A stretch of DNA of 64,000 bases from Scenedesmus sp. ARA3 (lineage: Eukaryota > Chlorophyta > Chlorophyceae > Sphaeropleales > Scenedesmaceae): NCBI GenBank assembly GCA_004335835.1, contig RWJK01001153.1:1-64000 (forward strand), written 5' to 3'. A program made the translations under genes and the position numbers. The notes under the pieces are model-generated. The model ran no database searches. It was not told where the DNA came from and was given only the letters and a program-made list of their open reading frames with translations. The first letter of the stretch is position 1; every line of letters begins with the position of its first letter. Positions 22,306-33,246 of this stretch are shown here, piece after piece.

Positions 22306-24276
22306 GGGTGTGGAAGTAGGGTGTTGGTTTAAGGTTTTGCAGTAGGGTTTGGTTGCCCAATGTAGCTAACAACTGCTAGTGTTTAGTGAAATGTTGCCTT
22401 ATGATCTTGTGATGCTGAAGATTTATGCAGTGGGGTCCTTCAAGAAGACCCTGCTGCTGCTGTGCCAATGTTACAATCCACAGCATTGCTGCATGAGCAG
22501 CATTGTGCAGCTTCGAGTGGCTTGATTGATTGACTTTTGGTTGCTGGCTGTGCAGCTGGCTCTGCCTTTTTCTGCAGCAGGTGCGCTGCACGCCTGATCA
22601 TTACTCTCATACAAGGAAACATTGTGCCTGCGTCTGAAATGCATCTCCAAACATGTTGTTTGGGCATGCTGCCTCACTGTTACGCACAGATGACAACAGC
22701 AGTGCTGCACCCCGCAGTCCTGCAAAATCTGAGCCTGCTGCACTTTATTTTTCAAACTGCCGCCAATGCTGTTGTCGTTGTAGGATTGTGCCGATCCTTT
22801 ACTTAATGCTTTGGCTTCCCTGTTGATTGCGACGGGTGAGTTTCAAGGTGTGCGACTCTGCTGGTGCATTCTTGCTTGTAGCAGCACTGCTGTTGCTGGC
22901 AAAATTTTGCCATACCTCGGTAGTGGCTGGGCACAAGGGGGCTTATAAGCTTCTAATAAGGCTGATGGTGGTATTGCAGCTGCAGGATGTTGTGCGCAGC
23001 GCTTGTTTGCGCAGCAATTGGTTGTTTTGGTGTCGGGAGGAAAAGACAGCTGCCTGCCCTGAATGCGCGTTCTGATCCCACAACAGCAGCACCTGCAGCA
23101 CCTGTTGCTGGCTGCAACTGCTGTTGTGGATGGCGATACGTGTTGCAAACCAGGCTTGTCCCTCAGCCATGTCATGTTGCGTGGCTTTGGGCCACAACAG
23201 GCTGCATGAAACGAGCATGGGCCCCGCGGGGCGCAATATATAGAACGAATCTGCATGAAACAATCACGTTGTACCTGCCATAGTCAGGGTGAGTGACTGT
23301 ATGGTTGTATGAGCCTCTCGTTGGCTCCTGACTGGGGGTTCCCACTCCTCGTTGAGTGGAGCATGTAATGTAATGTAATGTGATCATTTAACTTATGTGC
23401 AGCCTTCTACGCACAGCTGCAGTCGTGCTTACATGTTGTAGAATGAAAACTCTCCCTTTACAGCCTTCTGGTGGAGCTACGCAAACATGCTTCATGCCTT
23501 GAATGTGTCAACTGCGCCACCTGGAAGCCTTGGGATTGCATGAGCTTGCAGCACATGATTGTCACTCAGACCTCTTCAACAAGCTCAGAGTAATTAGGAT
23601 GTGGTATGCACCAGGCGGTAAGCAGCAGTGCGGCCGTTTGGGCGGCTCTGTTGTGACGGCATCCTTAGGGAACCTGAACATGCTGCTGATTCACGTCAGG
23701 CTTGCTGTAACATTTATTACCCTTAAGAATTGATGCACAAAGTTCGGGTCGTTTCTTGTATGCAGAGGCGACTGTCTTCAAGACAGTGGCAAGTCCCCAG
23801 CCACAGCCAGCAGTGATGAACCCGGTCCAAGTCCAGGCTGCTGCGACTACAACAAAAAGGTTTCCGCGGAGCATCACTGTAAATGTCTGATACAATTGGC
23901 ATAGTATGTGCAGTTTAATTACTTCCGTGCCATGCGACCGCTGCAGTACTAGAAACTGCGCTGGCAGCGGCGGTATCCACGCACTCACCCGCCTGGTCAT
24001 CGACTCCTAGACTGTGCACCTGACAGGACTTTCGTTTCATAGTTGCAAATAGGTTTGAACAGTATTAAGCACATGTAGGATAGTTCTTGAGCTCTCCTAG
24101 TTTCCCGCCTTGGCCGACGCCGATCCACGAATCCACTGCCTCTGCACGCTACAAGCACGCTTAAACTATATATCCCGTCAAATAAACAACCATCGGAGTT
24201 TCTTCGAAGGTAGTACCTGCCTACGTCGCTGTTATGCCTACTGATACGGGCTGCAGAAACGAGTTGCGGGCGTGAT
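22306..24276. other. Spacer between tandem MYB genes
   Basis: Nearly 2 kb with no recognisable coding sequence on either strand. It includes the second copy of the 59-bp dispersed repeat (23323-23381). The right end holds the promoter of the second MYB gene, with an AT-rich, TATA-like stretch (ACTATATATCCC) near 24167-24177, about 100 bp before the start codon. Confidence 0.5.
23323..23381. repeat. Dispersed 59-bp repeat, copy 2
   Basis: Direct repeat of bases 1-59, differing by a G insertion in the GGGG run and by the base after the TGTAATGTAATGTAATGT end. The two copies lie about 23.3 kb apart. No target-site duplication or flanking homology could be seen. Confidence 0.7.
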
Positions 24277-24367
24277 ATGGCCTTTTCCTCAAACTTAGCA
24301 AGAATGGCCTGGACAGACGAAGTGAGTTTCTTGCTTCTTCAGTTGCTTGCGCTGATGCAAGTGGCCA

Positions 24368-24399
<32 letters not shown>

Positions 24400-27300
24400 C
24401 TGCAACAGTTGTCGGCAGTGGGCAGCAGAGCTGGCAGCAGCGGCAGCAGCAGCGCTGCTGACCTTGGCAGCAGTAGGCAGCACAGATGGCAGCAGCGGCA
24501 GCAGAAAACCACACAAGAGAGTGCGGCCAGGGCAATGAGAAGTAGACAGCTAGTCATGCACCCAGCAGCTATCTGCTTGTCTGTCGCTGCTGACTTCCAC
24601 AGCGCATTACCAGCATTTGCACTCAAGAATTTGGAGCAAACAACAGAAAGCTGCTGCTTTGGACCACCGCTTTCTGCTTGCAGGAAGACCAATGTCTCAA
24701 GGCTGCAGTAGCACGCTATGGAGTCAAGCGCTGGGCGCAGATAGCAGCGCTGTTGCCGGGGCGAACCAGCAAAGCATGCAGCCACAGGTGTGCGTTGCTC
24801 CCTGGCATTGCCTGCACATCACACCACACGCATGCCTGTTCAGCTAGCCAATCCAGCAGCAATCGCTGCAGAACCTGGCACTGCACTGCTCATCAGCTGT
24901 TGTGAATCATTGTCAAATTGTCTCACTTGCTTCTGCTGAAACGTTAGTGATATGTTTTCAACATGCAGGTGGAGGACATATCTGCAGCCAGGCGTCATGC
25001 ACACAAGCACCAACCCATTCACAGATTGGGAGGTTGCTGTTGTCAAAGAGGTGAGCTGCACCTGCTGCCCCTGCAGAAATACCCCAGCAAAAGATACCAA
25101 GCGATTAGCCATGCTTGCAGTCAGTGCCTGCCCCAGCCAGCTCAATTGCTGTGAAAAAGCTGATGCATTCAACAGCCTGTACCTGTATGCAGGCTGAAAA
25201 GATCTCGTAAGTGATGTGTTTGTGTGCTGCTGTGCTGCTGCTTGCAGGCTCACAAGGTGCTCGGTAACAACTGGTCAGGTGCGAGCAGCCACCGGCAGCA
25301 GCAATCTCACAGCACACATGCCTTCGTTCTGTGCATTTCATCTCTTGAAATGAAAATAAAGCGCATCAAGTACGGCAGCACCCAACGGAGTCAACCTGCG
25401 AAGTTCACAGTGGATGCACCCCACAGTGGTAGACTGTGCCTTTCCTGCAGGCAAAACGTGCCAGGAGACGCAGTTGCGCTAGAAGCCTCATGTGTGTGCT
25501 GCAAATTCGCTGCCTTTCCTGCAAGCACGCCGCAAGCAGCTGACGCGGTTGCTGTCCCGCATGTTGCTGTTCTGCTGCATGCTGCCACCTGCAGCCATTG
25601 CGCGCATGCTGCCAGGGCGCACCAACGCTGCTGTCAAGAACTTCTGGTATGCGCACAAGCGCAGGAGCCAGCGCTCCCGTGGGTGAGTCATCAATGCTCC
25701 TGCCTGAACACAACGTCATCTAGCACAGCCCGATTTTGCGCCCTTGCTAGCCTGCCTCTGGTGCTCACATGCAAGTTCTTCAGGGGCCTGTGGGGTCATC
25801 CAGAAGGGTCTAGCAGCAGCGCTCAGAAGCCTGGTGCAAGCAGCACAGCAAACAGGGTGAAACACCCGCAAAATTGTGCAGCACACTGTAGCCAGGCTGG
25901 ACAAATGCAGCTGCACAGAGCCCCCTGCACTGATGCTATGAAATATGAAAGCACTGCATTTGCCGAATTTGTTTTGCATCTGCAGGCGTGGCGGCAGCCG
26001 CAGCAGCGCAGCAGCTGCTGCTGCTGGCGCATGTGCTGCAGGGGCCGCCGCCGCAGCAGCAGCAGCTGCGGCAGCTGATGACGAGGCAGATGATGATGAG
26101 CTGGCGGGCGATGATGGTGACTTTGACTTTGACGATGCTGACCTGGACGCTGACCTGGATGCTGACCTAGGTGGGTGCTGATGAGCTGATTTTGATGCTT
26201 TGATATTCTGACCCGCCAGGTCTAGGGTCTAGGGCCGGTGGATGCTGACCCGGATGCTAACCTAGGTGAGTGCTAATGAGCTGGCACGCGATGATGATGT
26301 TGACTTTGACTTTGATGTTGACTTTGACTTCTACTATGCTGACCTGGACGCTGACCTGGATGCTGACCTCGGTGAGTGTTTGAGCTGGCAGGCAATGTTG
26401 ATGTTGACTTCGACTTGGATGTCGAATTTGGCTTTGCTGATGCTGATCTGGATAACAAGGAGGCCGTTGACTTTGACTTTGACGATGTTGAGTTTGACTT
26501 TCACAATGCTGACCTGACTGCTGACTTGGAAGCAGACCTAGGTGGGTGTTTGTGTGTGGACTGACATCAGCAGGCAGCCTTGTTTGACGTTCTGCTCCTG
26601 CTGCAGCATACACTGGCAGACATCTCCAAATACCCAAAAACTAGAATGTTCAAGCCAGCTGTGTATGTCAATTCAGATTGTAACAAGGTTGTTATTTCTG
26701 TTTGTGCTGCAGACCTAGGGGAGGAGGCTGACCCACTGCTAGATGACGACATAGAGGAGGCAGCGCTGATGACGGCAGAGCAGCAGCAGCTGCTGGACGC
26801 TGCAGCAATGGTGCGTGGAGCAGGCTGCATTGCAGCAGAGTGCAGCGCGCTGCAGCGCAGTTGATGTTTGAGCGGAAAGATGACTAGCTAAATGATACAG
26901 TGTCCTGCACGGCAGGTTTGCGAGGTCAGCTGCGGCTGGTTGTCTGCTTGACATTACTGATGAAAAGCCAGGTCAGGTACACCTTTTTAATTGGTTTACA
27001 GCATATCTGCTGACCACCATGCTTTGACCACAGTGTGTTCTGTCTTTCTGTGTTGCTGCTTGCAGGGCATGGTTCATGGAGCAGCTTGGGCTCCGGCTGC
27101 CTTTGCTGGCAGCAGCACAGCAGCAGACGCCCAGCAGCAGCAGCAGCAGCAGCAGCAGCGCAACCACCACAGCGGTGCAGCATCAGGCGGCGGCACTTGC
27201 AGCAACCAGGCAGGCTGGGGAGAAGGATCCCCAATGGTGCTGCTTCCAAAAAGCCCTGAAGATCCGATCTGTAACAGTAACAGCACGGTACCTGGCCACC

Positions 27301-28563
27301 GCAGCAGCTGCAACCACAACTGGGCAGGGCCTGCTAGGCAGCAGCAGCAGCAGCCAGGGATGGGTATACTCAGCTCCCCGCCTCTGCTGCACAACAACAC
27401 CTCTGCTGCTGCTGCTAATGCTTGTGCTGGATGCCGGGAAGCAGCAGATGCTGAGATGCAGCAGCATGCCTCAGCAGTAGCAGCAGCAGCAGCAGTGCAG
27501 GCGGCAGCAGCAGCAGGTACACAAGGGCTCAGCAGGCCTGTGAGCGGCTGCCTGGTAGAGTCTCATGCTGCAGGTAAACCGCCATCGGCTGAGCTGAAAA
27601 TATTCCACAGATCAAGTCCATGAGCATCCTCAAGTGCTGTCCTGTCAAACGACCCCTAGCTTCAGCTTGCTGGCTTTTGATCTGATCGTGGGGTAGCCGT
27701 CCGCATACCCATCCCTACTCGGCACAAAGCAAGGTCGTCATACTTACACACCGCCTGGCGTTGTTTCCTGCAGGTCACAGGGTGTCTACAGCGCTGCTGC
27801 TAGACCACCATCTGGGCTTTCCTGCAAGCAACTACTGTCCAGAGTTTGATCTGCACCATGCGCAGCCACGGCACGCTGACTCAGCACATCCCAGATCTGT
27901 CCAGGGTTCAACAGCTGGAGCAGATCCCGCAGCAGCTTTTGCAGCAGGCACAGAAGCTGGCGCCGCTGCTGCTGCTTATGAGTACTGTACACAGCAGCAG
28001 CAGCAGCAGCAGCAGCAGCCGCTGCAGCAGGAGCTTGAGCCATGGGATGGGTTCAGGGCTTCAGGGTTTGGCAGGATCAGTTTGAACGGATTCAGCCCAT
28101 TCAGTGGACTAGAGTCTTCCCCCGAGCCAACAGCAGCAGCAGCAGCAGCGTGGCAGCAGCAGGGTTTGGATCTGGATACAGCCAATCCTCAGCGGCAGCT
28201 GTTCAGTGGGCAGAAGCGTAGGGCTTCACAGCTGGAGCTTCCATTGTGTGGCCACCTAGCAGCTGCAGCAGCAGGCGGCAGCAGCTGGGGCGTGGCAGCA
28301 GGAATGCAGCTGCATGGTAGTGAAGGAGGCTTCAGCAGCAGTAGCACGCACGAGTGGGTGCAGCAGCGGCATGGGGCGATGCAAGGTGCTGCTGCTGTTG
28401 CTGCTGCTGGCAGAGGAAACAATGCGAATGGCAACCGCTATTACAGTGACGCGTGCAGCTCTCTACCTGAAATCCAGCAGCACGCAACGCACGCCGCGAT
28501 GTGCTTTCTAGGCAGGCCAGGCGAGTGGGACGCGCCGCAGCAGCAGCAGCCACAGCCGGAACT

Positions 28564-28620
<57 letters not shown>

Positions 28621-28670
28621 NNNNNNNNNNNNNNNNNNNNNNNNNNNNNNNNNNNNNNNNNNNNNNNNNN

Positions 28671-28729
<59 letters not shown>

Positions 28730-28838
28730 CAAGCAGAAGCTGCCTGCTTACATTGCTGCCAAGCGTTTCTGTCTGGACCTGTCAGATGAGGCTCTGCGGT
28801 CAGGTGCTGCTGCTACAGCAGCACACGGCAGCAGCTGA
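24277..28838 (+). CDS. R2R3-MYB transcription factor, tandem paralogue with acidic cassettes
   Basis: Exons 24277-24321, 24684-24787, 24969-25050, 25248-25278, 25595-25682, 25986-26170, 26713-26810, 27066-27573 and 27774-28838 keep phase. The repeats read AWTDEEDQCL...RWAQIAALLPGRTSKACSHRW and PFTDWEVAVV...NNWSAIARMLPGRTNAAVKNFW. Exon 2 is 104 nt as in the upstream MYB gene, but R3 has one more intron. After a basic/Ala linker comes an acidic run of Asp-Phe and Asp-Leu repeats, a typical look for an activation domain, partly encoded by possible optional exons at 26233-26265 and 26392-26541. The tail is Gln/Ala-rich and contains a 50-N gap. Past the gap, the frame giving PKQKLPAYIAAKRFCLDLSD and a stop at 28838 is the believable one. 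Nuclear regulator; targets unknown. Confidence 0.8.
26101..26541 (+). repeat. Tandem acidic exon array
   Basis: Four related blocks encode Asp/Phe/Leu-rich acidic peptide (patterns like DFDFD and DADLDADL), and each ends in GACCTAG or GACCTCG followed by GTGGGT or GTGAGT. Block 1 is the end of exon 25986-26170. Blocks at 26233-26265 (11 aa) and 26392-26541 (50 aa) both have an AG acceptor and phase 1-1 borders, so they could be spliced in without breaking frame. The block at 26285-26370 lacks an acceptor in the needed phase. Confidence 0.75.
28561..28728. repeat. CAG repeat containing a 50-N assembly gap
   Basis: Uninterrupted CAG runs of about 57 bp lie on both sides of 50 Ns at 28621-28670. 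For the Gln frame to continue into the well-formed C terminus, the missing length must be 1 modulo 3, which 50 is not. The N run is therefore a placeholder and the real repeat length is unknown. Confidence 0.9.
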
Positions 28839-30707
28839 TGGGGAGTGCAGTATGACAGGGTGAGGCAGTACAAGCAAAGACGTGTTGAGTGATGCCGTGG
28901 CAAGCAGTAATTGTTGGCTGCTTGCCTTACAGCTGGTGTGTGGGCTGTTGCAGCCGTTTGCTGGCCAGATCAGCATCTTCTGCAGGAAGCTGGCTGTTCT
29001 GCTTGCTGGTTGAGGCCGCGCTTGATCCCAAACGATGTCTGTTGAAACGACTACAGAATGACAAATGCAGCGCTGAACATCTTAGGGTTTATGTCATGCG
29101 AGGTTCACCATTGGATTTTGTTACTTCTTGGTATATATTTATTTTGTTACTGTGATTATTATGCTGCAAATGGCTATAAGACGCGTTATTCACGCGGCTT
29201 TTAAAAGACTTAGTCATAAGGGTTTCTGTGAGCTGGACAACGCACGGCACCACGTGATACCTTTGCTGCTGTACATGGTTGTTTTTGTGTTCCACAGTTG
29301 CACTACACATGTTTGTGTCACAAAGTGTCACACCATACACATGTCTACTGCAAGCCAAGCTCGACAATAGTCACAGCTGTGGCTTGTCATCCCAGGTGCA
29401 AGCTTTCAAGCACCATGCATTGCTAGTCGTGGCCAAGCCACAAGGTTCAGCCCTTGTGATGTGGTTCAACAAGTAGCGTTCTAAGGATTGTCTGAAGGAA
29501 ATTTGGTTTACACTTGTCAACAAGCTCTTGAGATCTCTCTACAGCTGGCTGTCAGGGCAATGCTGCCAGCCCTCGACGGCAGGCAGGTGCTGAAGCCATT
29601 TGGTGAAACAGGCCAGCTGGGACCTTGGCAGATACATACTGTGTGATAGAACCTGCACGTATGCGAGTGAGCACACGGGTAGTGTAGTAGCAGTGTAGGT
29701 GGCCACCTCTGTAACACACAACAGAAAGCGCGTAAAACCACTGGCACCTGAAAAGCTCTAGGGCGTTTGCACAAATTGATAGCGCATGCGTCTGGGCAAA
29801 GCATCGCCACACAGCGTAATGCACAGCTGTACAGCAGTGGAGGTGGCACACTGGGGCCGTGGACATGGATCATGAGCACCAACAGGACCTCATGTCAGAC
29901 AACCAGTGCCAACAATCGAAGCCTGCTTTACAAATGCTACAGCTGCGTGGGGCGGCCACGTTCAATGAAGCTCAACAAGTGACTGCGGCAAACAAACAAG
30001 CAACAATGCACATCCAATGTTTCCTCGCACTGTCAAGTGCGGCATAGTACCTACATAGCTCATGTGCACAAATACTACTGTACAAGCCTGCAGCTGAGTA
30101 AGCAGGCAAATGCCACACGAAAGGCAGCTGAAGCCATTTGCAACGCTGCAAAGCGACTGACCAAGCCTGCTGGCACATGTAGATCTGAATATCAGAAGCC
30201 CCAGGCAGCGGCCAGGCACTAGGTGCACCAGAAGAGTGTACAGTAGAAGCAGACAAGCCAGATCCATAGGAGCATAGCTCCTCCGTATGTGTTTTTCCAG
30301 AGAAGGGACAATGACATCCTGGTTCATACCACGCAGACATGAATCCGGCCTGAGTTAGTATCGCTTAAGCTTATGATACAGCATTGCAGACATGAAACGT
30401 CAGCAAGCAAACAAAGGCGCCATTCAGCTGGATGGTCGGCAAGGAGCCTATTTGGCAAAAGCACGATCCTAGTTTTGATCAATCGATCAAGAGAAACAAG
30501 GGGTCAGCGAAAAAGCACGCCCAATCCATATTTGTACACCCAATTCACTCATGGTGGGTGCCAGAAGCAAGGACACCTGCTCACACCAACACTGGTGTAG
30601 CTTGCTCAAACAATGCAGTGTCAGCATGGCGCTTGGCACACCATCACACTCCTTGGTACGGATAGTCAAAAGATCAGGCCAACAACCGCATGTTGACTTT
30701 GCATGAC
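28839..30707. other. Intergenic between convergent MYB and transporter genes
   Basis: This is the 3' flank of the MYB gene and the 3' flank of the minus-strand transporter gene. Frames around 29500-30340 on the minus strand have no domain and no sensible exon joins. An AT-rich part lies at 29120-29170. Nothing else is supported. Confidence 0.5.
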
Positions 30708-31876
30708 CTATTCAATAGCAATACTCTTGCCGCTGCTGTCGTTGCTGGTTGCAGCGCTGGTAGAGCTGCCTGCTGTGCCACGCACAACAGCAGCAGCCTC
30801 ATCTGCAGATGCAGATGCAGATGCATCATCACACGCATTGCCACCGCCCAGCTCTGCACTTCCGCTCACACCTGTGCCTGCTACCCCATCATCAAAGTCA
30901 TCTTGTGACTCATTAGCCCCGTCTATAACCTCCCCCATGCCACCTGCTGCCTCCCCGCCCGCAGCCTCGCCAGCCGCAGCTGCTGCTGCTGCGTCCAGCA
31001 GTGCTTCGTTGAAGCAGGTGCAGGTGTGTGCCCTGCACTCCCTGCACTGGTAGGTTTTGTACGCGTATGCTGCTTTGGTCCTGAAAATGAAGGCGAAGAG
31101 GGCCAGGATGCCCCTGCGCCACGGCTTGGCTGTGAATGGCGACAGCAGATCGTCCAGGTCCTGCACGCACAGCAGACGACACGTGAGGGTGTTATTGTTT
31201 ATGTCATGTTGTTATTTCATGTTTGTTACGAATCATGTCATGCAGCAGTAGGGAATCCCCTGCGCCATGGCTTGGCTGTGAATGGAGACAGCAGATCGTC
31301 CAGGTCCTGCAAAGCACAGATCATGCGTAAAGACGTAAAGAAGGGTCATGTTGTTATGTTGTGTGTTTACAAGGCAGCGCAGCTTACAATACACAATCTC
31401 TTTGGCAACAGCACAGTGTACAGGCTCACCTCTGCATTCTCCGGCATAGCAGCGCCCAGCACAGCACAGCACAGCACAGCACAGAGCCTCACCTCTGCGT
31501 TCTCCGGCATGGCAGCACCCAGTGTTTCCGGCATGAAGATGGTGAGGACCCCGCCCAGCACGGCCAGCGAGCCAAACACCATGAAGGGGAAAAACACCTG
31601 CAGCGCAGCAGCACTCATAATCATCCTTCATGAAGGCTGTGGACACCCCACCCAACATGAAGATGGTGAGGACCCAGCTAAGCATGGCCAGCGAGCCAAA
31701 CACCATGAAGGGGAAGAACACCTGCAGTTTTGGCAGCAGCAGCAGCAGCAGCGGCAGCAGCGCCGCAGCACAAACAAAGGCTCTGAGCGCTCCCAGCAAA
31801 AGCATGAAGAAGATGAGCACCCCGCCCAGCAGGCCAGCCACCAAACACCATGAAGGGGAAGAACACCTGCAATTGC

Positions 31877-31912
<36 letters not shown>

Positions 31913-32869
31913 GGCAGCAGCGCAGCAGCACCAATCAAGCTCTGAACACTCCCAGCAACAGCTTGAAGATGGTGACCACCCCGCCCAGCAGGTTAGCGAG
32001 CCAAACACCATGAACGGAAAGAACACCTGCAGCGCAGCAGCATGATGCACAGGCAGACAGTCAGGCACTGCGTGATGGTGCGGTGCCCTTGTTTTTGCAA
32101 CTGTGAACATACGCGGCTGATCTGTTGCCCACCTGCTTCCATTGCATGTGTCTAACCAACATGCGCAAACCCATGCAGACGTGCAAAGAGCCATGGGTGC
32201 AGCCACAAGTGCAGCCACAGCACACGGCGCCTAATGCACCATCAGCAAGCTCTTTCTTGCAGTGCCACCTCATACAGGGGGCTGGGGCCCATACTGTCAC
32301 CTTTCTTGGCATTGCAAACAGCAAACAGCTGATGAACATGTTATTACAGAGTATAAACCATCCAAAGCCCCACCTGGCTGTGTCCTGCCAGGCCCAGCTG
32401 GTTGCCCAGCATGAGCAGACAAGGCGCCACCAGCGAGCCGAGCCTTGAGGCCTGGCTGCACACTCCCATGATGGTGGAACGGCAGTTGGTGGGCAGCAGC
32501 TCCGCGGTGTAGATCAACATGGCGGGCTGGCCCACTGCAGCAGCAGCAGCAGCAGCAGCAGCAGTGCGAAACACATAGCATCATGTGCCTTGCAACTGAT
32601 AAAGTGCGGCACAGTGAAGCAGCAACTCCACGGTGCAGATCAGCATGACGGGCTGGCCCACTGCAGCGGCAGCAGCAGCAGCAGCAGCAGCAGTGCAGCA
32701 CGCATAGCATCATGTTGGCGTTGGGCGCGCATTGACACGGTATAGTAACGCACCAGCTTTGCTGTGTAGAACAGCATAGCGGGCTGGCCCACTGCAGTAC
32801 CAAGAGCAGCAGCAGTGCACACAACATTAAATCCCAGCAAGTGTAGATCAGCATGGCAGGCTGGGCCGC

Positions 32870-32911
<42 letters not shown>

Positions 32912-33194
32912 GCATGCAAAGGATTCCAGCCAGTGCACGCTACATGACCAACAACCACAACATCGTTTCAATCCCTGCTGCCCACCTGAGCATCCAAACT
33001 TGCCGATGGCTGCCAAGACTGCCTGAGTGGTGCCATTGGTTGCAAGCGCACAGGCAAGGCACGAGGCGCCACCAAGCAGCTGTCCAAAAGCAAGCATGTT
33101 GTGGCGGCCAGCTCGATCCAGGGCAGGCAGCACCAGAAGCAGTGCAATGACCTCGGCCACCACACCGATGGCAAAGGTGACGTAACTGCAATAC

Positions 33195-33246
<52 letters not shown>

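Noticed and set aside
28700..28789. Poly-Ala ending of the second MYB protein (AEAACLHCCQAF...)
   Set aside because: This frame exists only because the N gap is given as 50 bases. The poly-Gln frame leads to a more credible C terminus.
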